From assembly GCA_017547975.1 (NCBI GenBank), contig JAFYNU010000100.1, positions 1-7,445 on the forward strand: DNA of 7,445 nucleotides, given 5' to 3'. The position numbers and the translations under genes are program-made. This DNA comes from Clostridia bacterium. GTDB lineage: Bacteria > Bacillota > Clostridia > Oscillospirales > QAMX01. Under the pieces are notes generated by a model. The model had not been told where the DNA came from, did no database searches, and was given only the letters and a program-made list of their open reading frames with translations. Below, one piece after another: positions 1 through 6,336 of the stretch; the stretch's first letter is position 1, and every line of letters starts with the position of its first letter.

Positions 1-227
1 ACTTCAAGACCGAAGCCAAGCTCCGGGAGGAACTGAATGCCCAAATGGGGGATACCACCGTCATTACCATTGCACAGCGCATTGCCAGCGTCCTTTCGGC
101 CGACCGGATTGTGGTTTTGGACAATGGCGAGTTGGTGGCCGTGGGCTCTCACAGGGGACTCATGGAAACCAGTGAAGTATACCGTGATATTTATCAATCT
201 CAGATTCGGGAGGATGCGGAAGTATGA
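1..227 (+). CDS. ABC exporter half-transporter, C-terminal end of ATPase domain (partial, 5' cut by window)
   Basis: Only the last 74 complete codons are present, in the frame starting at base 3. The split first codon fits the Asp of a D-loop (LDFKTE), so the window opens just after Walker B. The visible part is the end of a nucleotide-binding domain: the D-loop remnant, then TVITIAQRIASV and DRIVVLDNGELVAVGSH, the usual switch-loop and final strands of multidrug/lipid exporter ATPases. The switch position is Gln (codon 75-77) instead of the normal His. In heterodimeric exporters such as TAP1/TAP2 and TM287/288 this change marks the half carrying the degenerate ATP site, usually together with Asp for the catalytic Glu; that residue lies outside the window. 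The stop codon overlaps the next gene's start as ATGA (224-227), so the two are translationally coupled and probably form one membrane exporter. Substrate unknown. Confidence 0.93.
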   Translation, partial: FKTEAKLREELNAQMGDTTVITIAQRIASVLSADRIVVLDNGELVAVGSHRGLMETSEVYRDIYQSQIREDAEV

Positions 228-2101
228 GTAACGAAAAACAGAGAAATCCACAGCAGCCTCCTGTTGGCAGAGGTCCCGGAGGTCCGGGTGGTCCCGGCGG
301 TGGCGGCCCCAGAGGGCCCCACGGTCCCATGTTTATTGAAAAGCCCAAGGATATGAAGGGAACCCTCAAGCGGATGATCAGTTACATCGGCCGCGACCGT
401 TACCTGATGCTGTCACTTGTGGCCATTGTTGTGGTGGTTACCCTTTTGGGTCTGGTGGGTCCCGCTTTACAGGGCCAGGCCATTGACATGATCACCCTGG
501 AAAACGGGGATGAACATGTGAACATTCCCGCCCTGACCAAGTTGCTTCTCTTTATGGTTCTGATCTACGCCGTTCAGGCGGCGGTGAGCTGTTTGCAGGG
601 TATTCTTGCGGCGCGGCTTTCACGCTCCACTGTGCGGGCCATGCGAAACGACCTGTTCCACAGCATCATGCGCCTGCCCATTCGCTACACCGATACCCAC
701 AACCACGGCGACATCATGTCCCGCATGACAAACGACGTGGATACCATTTCGAACACCATCTCCAACTCCCTGGCATCCTTGGTTTCGGCTGTGCTGACGG
801 TGGTCGGGGTGCTGGCAGTCATGTTTTACTACAACTGGCTCCTGGCTTTGGTCAACATTCTCATGGTGCCTGCCAGCATGGCGGTGACCCGGTTTATTGC
901 AAGCCGTAGCCGTAAATATTACAAGCAACAGCAGGCCATTCTGGGTCAGCTCAACGGCGACGTGGAGGAAAAGATCACCGCCCTCAAGACGGTTACCGCC
1001 TACTCCACCCAGAAAAAGAGCTACGGTTATTTTGAAGGGCTCAGCATTCAAATGCGTGCCACCGCCATCAAGGCGCAGATCTACGGTTCGGTTATGGGGC
1101 CTGTGATGAACTTCATCGGTAACTTCAGCTTCCTGGTGATTGCCGCTTTGGGTGGCTACCTGGCTCTGACCGACGTAATCACCATCGGTACCATTGCCAT
1201 TTTCATCAACTACTCCAAGCAGTTCAACCGCCCCATCAACGAAATCGCCAACCAGTATAACGTCATCCAGACCGCCATCGCCGGTGCGGAGCGTGTCTTT
1301 GCCATTATGGATCAAAAGCCCGAAATCGACGAGGGCAAAAATCCCATGACCAAGGAAGATATTCGGGGTGATATCGATTTCGAACATATCCACTTCTCCT
1401 ACGTGGAAGGGGAGCCGGTTCTGCGTGACTTTGATCTTCGGGTGAAGAAGGGTCAGCGCATTGCCATCGTTGGTGCCACCGGTTCGGGCAAGACCACCAT
1501 CGTCAATCTGTTGACCCGTTTCTATGAAATTGACTCGGGATCCATCAAGGTGGACGGTGTAGATGTGCGGGACATCAAAAAGGAAGTACTCCGCAGTGCC
1601 ATTGCCATCGTGCTCCAGGATACGGTGCTTTTCCTGGATACCATCAAGGAAAACATCAAGTACGGGAATCTGGATGCTAAGGACGAAGAAATCATCGCAG
1701 CGGCGAAAATTGCCAATGCGGATAAATTCGTGGAGCGCCTGCCGGAGGGGTATGATACCATGCTGGCCGAGTCGGGTTCCAACCTGAGCCAGGGACAGCG
1801 TCAGCTCCTTTCCATTGCGAGAGCGGTGCTGGCCGACCCCAAGATTCTTATTTTGGACGAAGCAACCTCCTCCATCGACACCAGAACCGAGCTTCACATT
1901 CAGGAAGCCATGCTCAAGCTGATGGAAAACCGCACCAGCCTCATCATTGCCCACCGTCTCTCCACCATCCGGGACGCCGACAAGATCATCGTTCTGGATG
2001 CGGGACAGATCGTGGAATCGGGTAACCACGAAGAACTGTTGGCCGCCAAGGGCAAGTATTACGAGCTCTACCAGACCCAGTTCGCCGGCATGAAAACCTG
2101 A
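224..2101 (+). CDS. ABC exporter half-transporter, membrane plus ATPase domain (complete, 625 aa)
   Basis: Type IV (B-family) ABC exporter subunit. A Gly/Pro-rich hydrophilic N-terminus (residues about 9-36) precedes six predicted membrane segments near 61-82, 107-130, 183-203, 206-226, 294-318 and 319-336. The ATPase domain follows: Walker A GATGSGKTT 417-425 (Lys423), Q-loop Gln465, signature LSQGQ 521-525, Walker B ILILDE with catalytic Glu546, D-loop SSID 549-552 and switch His577. This half therefore has a full catalytic set, but its signature has Gln for the second residue after Leu (LSQGQ rather than LSGGQ). That complements the Gln-switch partner encoded just upstream, as expected for a heterodimer with one consensus and one degenerate site. 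The start is fixed by GGGAGGA at 208-214 and the ATGA overlap. Length is normal for the family. It could export drugs, lipids or peptides; the sequence does not say which. A strong terminator follows directly. Confidence 0.96.
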   Translation: MSNEKQRNPQQPPVGRGPGGPGGPGGGGPRGPHGPMFIEKPKDMKGTLKRMISYIGRDRYLMLSLVAIVVVVTLLGLVGPALQGQAIDMITLENGDEHVNIPALTKLLLFMVLIYAVQAAVSCLQGILAARLSRSTVRAMRNDLFHSIMRLPIRYTDTHNHGDIMSRMTNDVDTISNTISNSLASLVSAVLTVVGVLAVMFYYNWLLALVNILMVPASMAVTRFIASRSRKYYKQQQAILGQLNGDVEEKITALKTVTAYSTQKKSYGYFEGLSIQMRATAIKAQIYGSVMGPVMNFIGNFSFLVIAALGGYLALTDVITIGTIAIFINYSKQFNRPINEIANQYNVIQTAIAGAERVFAIMDQKPEIDEGKNPMTKEDIRGDIDFEHIHFSYVEGEPVLRDFDLRVKKGQRIAIVGATGSGKTTIVNLLTRFYEIDSGSIKVDGVDVRDIKKEVLRSAIAIVLQDTVLFLDTIKENIKYGNLDAKDEEIIAAAKIANADKFVERLPEGYDTMLAESGSNLSQGQRQLLSIARAVLADPKILILDEATSSIDTRTELHIQEAMLKLMENRTSLIIAHRLSTIRDADKIIVLDAGQIVESGNHEELLAAKGKYYELYQTQFAGMKT

Positions 2102-2112
2102 CAACAACAAAC

Positions 2113-2149
2113 AAAAAACATCGCGGCCTGCAGGCCGCGATGTTTTTTT
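2113..2149. terminator. Bidirectional intrinsic terminator between convergent genes
   Basis: A perfect palindrome, ACATCGCGGCC-TGCA-GGCCGCGATGT (2119-2142 with its flanks), is bounded by six A at 2113-2118 and seven T at 2143-2149. Read rightward it is a GC-rich hairpin plus U-tract ending the ABC exporter transcript 11 bases past its stop. Read leftward the A-run becomes the U-tract ending the transcript of the LOG-family gene, whose stop is at 2161-2163. It is the only strong intrinsic terminator I see in the window. Confidence 0.93.
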
Positions 2150-2160
2150 GTCAATTGCGT

Positions 2161-2781
2161 TTACTTTCCTTCGACTTCCCGGAGGTCTTCCAGGCGTTCC
2201 TCTTCCATTTCGGCGTATTTGCCGGCAACACTGCCGGAGGTGGGAACATAGTTTTCCAGGGCGTCTATGGCTTCCTCTGGGGTGGCAACCAGGGTGAAGA
2301 GGGTAAATACCGAGTCACCCATGAAATCCTCCTCCTGGGTGTGCCGAAGCATGGCCATCAGGGGGTCAAAGTAGCCCTTTGTGTTGACCAGGATAATGGC
2401 CCGATCGCTTTGCCCAAGCTGTTTCAGGGTCAGCATTTCGAAAAATTCTTCGTAGGTGCCGATGCCCCCGGGCAGGACGATGCAGGCTTCTGAAAGCTCC
2501 TCCAGGAGCTTCTTGCGTTCCCGCATGGTTTCGGTGTAGATGGTTTCGGTGCAATGCTCGTAAAGCACGCCGGGAATGTCGAAAAAGCGGGGAGCAATGC
2601 CGATGATCTCGCCGTTCATGGCGTGAGCGCCCCGGGCGGATGCACCCATCAACCCTTCCCGACCGCCGCCAAACACCAGACCATGTCCGTGACTTGCCAG
2701 GATGCGGCCCATTTTTTCGGCTTCGGTGTAAAAAATGGGATCCAGGGCGGAGCTGGAGGCGCCGTAAACACAAATTCGCAT
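2161..2781 (-). CDS. LOG family protein (TIGR00730 Rossmann-fold nucleotide phosphoribohydrolase), 206 aa
   Basis: Small cytosolic Rossmann-fold enzyme of the LOG family, formerly often misnamed lysine decarboxylase. Characterised members hydrolyse cytokinin riboside 5'-monophosphates, and some AMP, to the free base and ribose 5-phosphate. Visible features are the N-terminal strand MRICVYGASSS (1-11), the glycine-rich loop VFGGGREGLMG (36-46), the active-site segment MRERK (86-90; the family usually has MHxRK, so His is replaced by Arg) and the diagnostic PGGIGTYEE (104-112), which supplies the phosphate/ribose site and catalytic Glu. Length is typical. The start is supported by AAGGAAG at 2789-2795, seven bases upstream. 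It begins 47 bases after the GH4 gene with no terminator between them, so it is probably last in that operon. The family call is secure. The physiological substrate in a gut-type bacterium is not, and the charged C-terminal tail (about 190-206) adds no clue. Confidence 0.93.
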   Translation of the reverse strand: MRICVYGASSSALDPIFYTEAEKMGRILASHGHGLVFGGGREGLMGASARGAHAMNGEIIGIAPRFFDIPGVLYEHCTETIYTETMRERKKLLEELSEACIVLPGGIGTYEEFFEMLTLKQLGQSDRAIILVNTKGYFDPLMAMLRHTQEEDFMGDSVFTLFTLVATPEEAIDALENYVPTSGSVAGKYAEMEEERLEDLREVEGK

Positions 2782-2828
2782 ACAATCACTTCCTTTCAGG
2801 CTATTTTATGCGGAAAAAAGGGGAAAGA

Positions 2829-4151
2829 TTAGTTGTACTTGGGCAGCCAATCGCCGTGGGCTTCGATCAGGTCGTCCACCATGGCAACGATCTTGTCGAT
2901 GGAAAGCTCACTGCCGGTGTGGGGATCCAGCATGGCGGCCTGGTAGATGTGGTCCTTCTTGCCGGTTACGGCGGCTTCGATGGTGAGAAGCTGAACGTTG
3001 ATGTTGGTCATGTTCATGGCGGCGCACTGTACCGGGAGCTTGCCAACGTGGGTGGGGTAGAGACCGCTACCGTTGATCAGACAGGGAACTTCCACGCAGG
3101 CATCGGCGGGCAGGTTGTCGATGAGACCGTTGTTGAGGACGTTGCCGCCGATCTGGTAGGTCTTGCCGGAAACCATGGCTTCCATGATGTGGGAAGCGTA
3201 TTCACGGGAACGGGTGTGGCCAATGCTGCCGGAGGCCTTGAGATCCTCGTATTCCTTCTGCCAGCCGGCGATCTGGTTTACGCAACGTCTGGGATATTCA
3301 TCCAGGGGGATCTTGTAGGCATCGATAAGTTCGGGATACTTATCCTTGATGTAGAAGTAGTTGTATTCCGAATTGTGTTCGGAGGATTCGGTGCAGTAGT
3401 AACCGAAGCGGCGGATGTAGTCGAAACGGACCATGTCGTCCCACTTTTCGCCGCTGGCAAACTTTTCGGCCACGCGACGCTTGATTTCGGGATACAGGTC
3501 TACGCCGTTCTTATCTTCCAGGCGCAGGAGCCAACCCATGTGGTTGATACCGGCGATGAGTTCCTTGCGGCCTTCCAGCTTGTCTTCCATGCCAAGCTGC
3601 TTCAGCAGGCCTTCGGAGCAAACCTGAACGCTGTGGCACAGACCGATGGTCTTCACGCCGGTGTAGCGCTGCATGTAACCCGAAAGCATAGCCATGGGGT
3701 TGGTGTAGTTCAGGAACCAGGCGTTGGGGCAAACCTCTTCCATGTCCTTGGCAAAATCCGCCAGAACGGGAATGGTGCGCAGGGCGCGCATGATGCCGCC
3801 GATGCCCAGGGTGTCGCCAATGGTCTGGCGCAGGCCGTACTTCTTGGGTACTTCAAAGTCGATGATGGTGCAGGGGTCGTAGAGACCGACCTGGATGGCG
3901 TCCACCACGAAGTCGGCGCCGCGGAGGGCTTCCTTGCGGTTTTCCACGCCCAGGTAGGACTTGATGGTGCCATAGCCGCCCAGGGTCTGGTTCATGGCTT
4001 CCAGAATTTCGTGGCTTTCGGCAAGACGCTTGGCGTCAATGTCGTAGAGCGCGAATTCGCTGTCCCGCAGAACCTCGCTGCACAGACAGTCGCCGATGAC
4101 GTTGCGGGCGAACACGGTGCTGCCGGCGCCCATAAAGGTGATTTTTGCCAT
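2829..4151 (-). CDS. melA: GH4 family glycosidase, alpha-galactosidase type (MelA-like), 440 aa
   Basis: NAD- and divalent-metal-dependent glycoside hydrolase of family 4, which cleaves by a transient oxidation-elimination mechanism. The N-terminus has the dinucleotide-binding GAGSTVF (8-14) and LYDID (35-39, Asp37 suited to the NAD ribose). It is followed by LRQTIGDTLGIGGIMRALRTIP, typical of the MelA/AglA branch, then NYTNP (148-152), CHSV (172-175) and INHMGW (His204). Cys172 and His204 match the family's metal ligands. Within GH4 the tetrad at this position tracks substrate: CHSV is the alpha-galactosidase form, as opposed to CHEV (alpha-glucosidase), CDMP (6-phospho-alpha-glucosidase) or CN-P (6-phospho-beta-glucosidase). 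The enzyme is cytosolic with no signal peptide, so it needs imported melibiose- or raffinose-type sugars, yet no sugar transporter or regulator lies nearby. The start has GAAAGGA at 4161-4167. It sits 37 bases after metY, probably cotranscribed. Confidence 0.92.
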   Translation of the reverse strand: MAKITFMGAGSTVFARNVIGDCLCSEVLRDSEFALYDIDAKRLAESHEILEAMNQTLGGYGTIKSYLGVENRKEALRGADFVVDAIQVGLYDPCTIIDFEVPKKYGLRQTIGDTLGIGGIMRALRTIPVLADFAKDMEEVCPNAWFLNYTNPMAMLSGYMQRYTGVKTIGLCHSVQVCSEGLLKQLGMEDKLEGRKELIAGINHMGWLLRLEDKNGVDLYPEIKRRVAEKFASGEKWDDMVRFDYIRRFGYYCTESSEHNSEYNYFYIKDKYPELIDAYKIPLDEYPRRCVNQIAGWQKEYEDLKASGSIGHTRSREYASHIMEAMVSGKTYQIGGNVLNNGLIDNLPADACVEVPCLINGSGLYPTHVGKLPVQCAAMNMTNINVQLLTIEAAVTGKKDHIYQAAMLDPHTGSELSIDKIVAMVDDLIEAHGDWLPKYN

Positions 4152-4188
4152 AAGAATGAATCCTTTCTATGTAAATTATTCTGATTTG

Positions 4189-5454
4189 TCAGATGGCGTC
4201 GAAGGCCTGCTTCACGTCGGCCAGAATGTCCTCGATGTTTTCGATACCCACCGAGAAACGCACGAGACCCGGGGTGATGCCGGCGGCAATCAGCTGCTCG
4301 TCACTCAGCTGGCGGTGGGTTTCGCTTGCGGGATGGAGTACCATGGTGCGGGCATCCGCCACGTGGACGGCATTGATGGCGAGCTCCAGGGAATCCATGA
4401 ACTTGATGGCGTTGTCACGGCTGCCCTTGATGGAGAATCCGATGACACCGCTGGCGCCCTTGGGCAGATACTTTTGGGCCAGCTCGTAGTATTTGTTGCT
4501 CTTCAGGGTGGGATAGTTGACGAATTCCACCATGGGATGATTTTCAAAGTATTCGGCACAGGCTTCTGCGTTGCGGCAATGGCGTTCCATACGAACCGAA
4601 AGGGACTGAAGACCCAGGTCCAGCAGGAAGGCATCCATGGCGCTGGGGGCAATGCCCAGGTCACGCACCAGCTGGCAACGGGCCTTAGTGGCGAAAGCGG
4701 CGGCACCAAACTGCTTGGTGTAGCTGACACCGTGATAGGATACATCGGGTTCACAAAGTTCGGGGAACTTGCCGTTTTCCCAATCGAACTTGCCGCCATC
4801 CACCACTACGCCGCCGACCACGGTGGCATGGCCGTCCATGTACTTGGAGGTGGAGTGGACAACGATATCGGCACCCCATTCGAAGGGGCGGCAAAGGATG
4901 GGGGTAGCAAAGGTGTTGTCGATTACCAGGGGAATGCCGCACTCATGGGCAGCTTCGGCAAATACCTCGATATCCAAAACCGAAATGGCGGGGTTGGCAA
5001 TGGTTTCCCCGAACACCATACGGGTATTTTCCTGGATGGCGGCCTTGATCTCATCCTTGGTGGAGTCCACCGGAATGAAAGTAACGTCAATGCCGTAGCG
5101 CTTCAGGGTGAAGGAAAGCAGATTGATGGTACCGCCGTAGATTTCGGCAGAAGCTACGATGTGATCCCCGGTTTTGCAGATGTTCAAAACGGTAAGCAGG
5201 ATAGCAGCCATGCCGGAGGTGGTGCAAACGGCGGCTACGCCCCCCTCCAGGGCGGCGATTTTGGCTTCTACAGCGGCTACGGTGGGGTTGGAGATGCGGG
5301 AATACATATGACCCTCTTCCTTCAGGTCGAAGAGGCGACCGATGTGTTCGGTGGAATCGTAGCGGTAGGTGGTGGACTGATAGATGGGCAGGGCATTGGG
5401 TTCACCGTTTTTGGGGGCATACCCGGCGTGAAGGCACTTGGAATCTACGTGCAT
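4189..5454 (-). CDS. metY: O-acetylhomoserine sulfhydrylase / aminocarboxypropyltransferase (MetY-like), 421 aa
   Basis: PLP-dependent Cys/Met-metabolism enzyme (fold type I, cystathionine gamma-synthase superfamily). Family members convert O-acetyl-L-homoserine plus sulfide to homocysteine and acetate in the cytosol, giving direct sulfhydrylation toward methionine. Visible motifs are YSRISNPT (51-58, with the Tyr and Arg that bind cofactor phosphate of the neighbouring subunit), TTSGMAA (78-84), VIDNTFATP (177-185, Asp179 pairing with the PLP ring nitrogen) and HSTSKYMDGH with Lys204 as the Schiff-base lysine. C-terminal LHPASETHRQL and LVRFSVGIEN are also characteristic. The start at 5454 (MHVDSKCLHAG) is chosen because AAAGGAA lies at 5464-5470 and homology begins there. 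An upstream in-frame ATG at 5631 would add 59 unrelated residues read across tepA and the promoter. At 421 residues it has MetY rather than MetB length; methionine gamma-lyase is a less likely alternative. Confidence 0.93.
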   Translation of the reverse strand: MHVDSKCLHAGYAPKNGEPNALPIYQSTTYRYDSTEHIGRLFDLKEEGHMYSRISNPTVAAVEAKIAALEGGVAAVCTTSGMAAILLTVLNICKTGDHIVASAEIYGGTINLLSFTLKRYGIDVTFIPVDSTKDEIKAAIQENTRMVFGETIANPAISVLDIEVFAEAAHECGIPLVIDNTFATPILCRPFEWGADIVVHSTSKYMDGHATVVGGVVVDGGKFDWENGKFPELCEPDVSYHGVSYTKQFGAAAFATKARCQLVRDLGIAPSAMDAFLLDLGLQSLSVRMERHCRNAEACAEYFENHPMVEFVNYPTLKSNKYYELAQKYLPKGASGVIGFSIKGSRDNAIKFMDSLELAINAVHVADARTMVLHPASETHRQLSDEQLIAAGITPGLVRFSVGIENIEDILADVKQAFDAI

Positions 5455-5463
5455 GGGAAAGAC

Positions 5464-5470
5464 TTCCTTT
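5464..5470 (-). promoter_or_regulatory. Ribosome binding site deciding the metY start
   Basis: On the minus strand AAAGGAA lies about nine bases before ATG 5454-5452. Nothing comparable precedes the in-frame ATG at 5631, so this site decides the 421-residue start. Confidence 0.85.
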
Positions 5471-5482
5471 CGTTTGCTGTTT

Positions 5483-5507
5483 GTCCGAAGGGGTATCCCA
5501 TTTGGAC
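5483..5507 (-). other. Imperfect hairpin in the metY 5' leader
   Basis: The segment folds as GTCC...GGAC outer arms and a GGG-ATA-CCC inner stem with two mismatches when read as minus-strand RNA. It lies wholly inside the predicted leader of roughly 78 bases. No U-tract follows, so it is not an intrinsic terminator, and I recognise no SAM or T-box motif. Its inner arm contains one copy of the 8-base repeat GGGATACC; the other copy lies at the predicted transcription start. Confidence 0.4.
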
Positions 5508-5538
5508 GTAAAAACGGAAAAACCACTACGGTATCCCT

Positions 5539-5567
5539 ATTATAACATGGGCAGGGGTGGAATTCAA
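5539..5567 (-). promoter_or_regulatory. Sigma-A type promoter for metY (and probably GH4 and LOG genes)
   Basis: Read on the minus strand: -35 TTGAAT (5567-5562), a 17-base spacer (5561-5545) and a perfect -10 TATAAT (5544-5539), with TG one base upstream making an extended -10. The predicted start is near 5532, giving a leader of about 78 bases to the metY ATG. The -35 box overlaps the tepA stop codon (5566-5564), so the promoter partly lies in the end of the preceding gene. tepA readthrough could also contribute, as no terminator separates them. Confidence 0.85.
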
Positions 5568-6193
5568 TCCTTTTTCTTCGCCGTATCCATAAGGTAGGCA
5601 AGAGCGTCTGACAGGGTGCCCACCTCGTCAATCAGGCCGCAAGCCACCGCTTCCCGGCTCCCCAAAATACTGCCGGTTTCACCGGCGTTGCCGCCGCCGA
5701 TGTTCATCAGGCGGCGGTATTCCGCATCTGTGATATGGCTGTGGCCGGTGACGAAGGACAGGACTCGATCCTGCATTTTGGAAAGGTATTGGTAGGTTTC
5801 CGGGGCCCCGATGACCGATCCATTGATGCGTACCGGGTGCAGGGTCATGGCGGCAGAGGGGGCGATGAAGGAACGTTTCGCCGCCACGGCAATGGGTACC
5901 CCGATGGAGTGACCGCCCCCCAAAACCAGGGAGGCGGTGGGGGTTTTCATTCCCGCAATGATTTCCGCAATGGCAAGCCCTGCCTCCACGTCACCCCCGG
6001 CGGTGTTGATCAAAACCAGAAGGCCCTCCACCTCCTGGCTTTGTTCCAGGGAGGCTAGGGCGGGGAGTACGTGCTCGTATTTGGTGGTTTTCGTGCCGCC
6101 CGAAAGCTCGGTGTGGCCTTCAATGTGTCCCACAATCACCAGGCAGTGGATGGCAGGAGTCTTTTCGGATGGGGACAGGATCATGTCGGACAT
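5564..6193 (-). CDS. tepA: TepA-like ClpP-family serine peptidase, 209 aa
   Basis: Member of the ClpP/crotonase fold closely resembling Bacillus subtilis TepA (YmfB), the ClpP-like protein named for enhancing preprotein translocation. Visible features are IHCLVIVGHIEGH (15-27), KTTKYEHVLPAL (35-46), NTAGGDVEAGLAIAE (63-77), the nucleophile region LGGGHSIGVP with Ser96, and MTLHPVR with candidate catalytic His119. No signal peptide or membrane segment is apparent, so a cytosolic protein is expected. The 5' boundary is MSDMILSPSEK at 6193, preceded by AAAAGGAGC at 6209-6201. An ATG further out (6313) would add 40 residues translated from the divergent promoter region and is unlikely; ATG 6229 lacks a good ribosome site. 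The gene is divergent from secA, and its stop overlaps the metY -35 box. Activity against particular substrates (signal peptides, spore proteins) is not readable from sequence. Confidence 0.92.
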   Translation of the reverse strand: MSDMILSPSEKTPAIHCLVIVGHIEGHTELSGGTKTTKYEHVLPALASLEQSQEVEGLLVLINTAGGDVEAGLAIAEIIAGMKTPTASLVLGGGHSIGVPIAVAAKRSFIAPSAAMTLHPVRINGSVIGAPETYQYLSKMQDRVLSFVTGHSHITDAEYRRLMNIGGGNAGETGSILGSREAVACGLIDEVGTLSDALAYLMDTAKKKD

Positions 6194-6200
6194 AATAATT

Positions 6201-6209
6201 GCTCCTTTT
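6201..6209 (-). promoter_or_regulatory. Ribosome binding site deciding the tepA start
   Basis: AAAAGGAGC on the minus strand sits seven bases before ATG 6193-6191. It is the best Shine-Dalgarno match in the region and favours the 209-residue product over longer in-frame starts at 6229 and 6313. Confidence 0.85.
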
Positions 6210-6260
6210 CGGATTTTTATATCCTTCATTTTGCACATTTCAGCTTTCTTTATGCAAAAA

Positions 6261-6288
6261 AATATGGTATAATAAGAAGTCATTACAA
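6261..6288 (-). promoter_or_regulatory. Possible weak tepA promoter overlapping the secA promoter
   Basis: On the minus strand TTGTAA (6288-6283), a 16-base spacer and CATATT (6266-6261) each match four of six consensus bases. It would give a leader of about 60 bases for tepA and would overlap the secA -10 box, making the two promoters mutually exclusive. The match is modest and could be chance in an AT-rich gap. Confidence 0.3.
6265..6273 (+). promoter_or_regulatory. Extended -10 promoter for secA
   Basis: TGGTATAAT combines a perfect -10 hexamer (6268-6273) with the TG extension. The region 17 bases upstream (TTTCTT, 6245-6250) is a poor -35 box, as is common for extended -10 promoters. 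Transcription would start near 6280, leaving a leader of about 57 bases before the secA ATG. Confidence 0.75.
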
Positions 6289-6300
6289 AATGGGAATGAC
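6279..6300. repeat. Inverted repeat GTCATT-N10-AATGAC at the predicted secA transcription start
   Basis: Perfect 6-base arms at 6279-6284 and 6295-6300 around a 10-base centre. The dyad coincides with the predicted start of secA transcription and overlaps the -35 box of the possible tepA promoter, so an operator role is conceivable. As RNA it would be a weak hairpin. Short dyads occur by chance, so the regulatory reading is speculative. Confidence 0.4.
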
Positions 6301-6336
6301 AAACATACCCCACGATCTCCGGGAAAGGAAAACGAA

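Noticed and set aside
266..328. Tandem repeat array or CRISPR-like element in the GGTCC-rich stretch
   Set aside because: The repetition is explained by Gly/Pro codons at the start of the ABC exporter gene; there are no regular repeats with unique spacers.
620..2110. 496-codon open frame antisense to the ABC exporter
   Set aside because: It lies opposite a gene with complete, recognisable ABC motifs. Its product is low-complexity, rich in Gly/His/Val/Asp and matches no family I know; such frames arise from codon bias that avoids antisense stops.
2640..4184. 514-codon open frame opposite the GH4 gene and running into the LOG gene
   Set aside because: It is longer than either real gene but spans the complement of two well-recognised proteins and the gap between them, and its product has repetitive Gly/Val/Asp/His composition typical of antisense shadows.
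4096..5511. 471-codon open frame opposite metY
   Set aside because: It is fully antisense to a PLP enzyme with intact catalytic motifs, has no family signature, and begins inside the GH4 gene.
5455..5532. SAM riboswitch or T-box in the metY leader
   Set aside because: The leader is only about 78 bases, has no terminator hairpin with U-tract, and I see no T-box sequence or SAM-I core; only a small imperfect hairpin is present.
5455..5631. 59-residue N-terminal extension of metY
   Set aside because: It would be read across the 3' end of tepA and the metY promoter itself, resembles nothing in the family, and lacks a ribosome site; ATG 5454 has a good one.
6194..6313. 40-residue N-terminal extension of tepA
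   Set aside because: The codons cover the divergent promoter region and the strong ribosome site for ATG 6193, so the extension is not expected to be translated.
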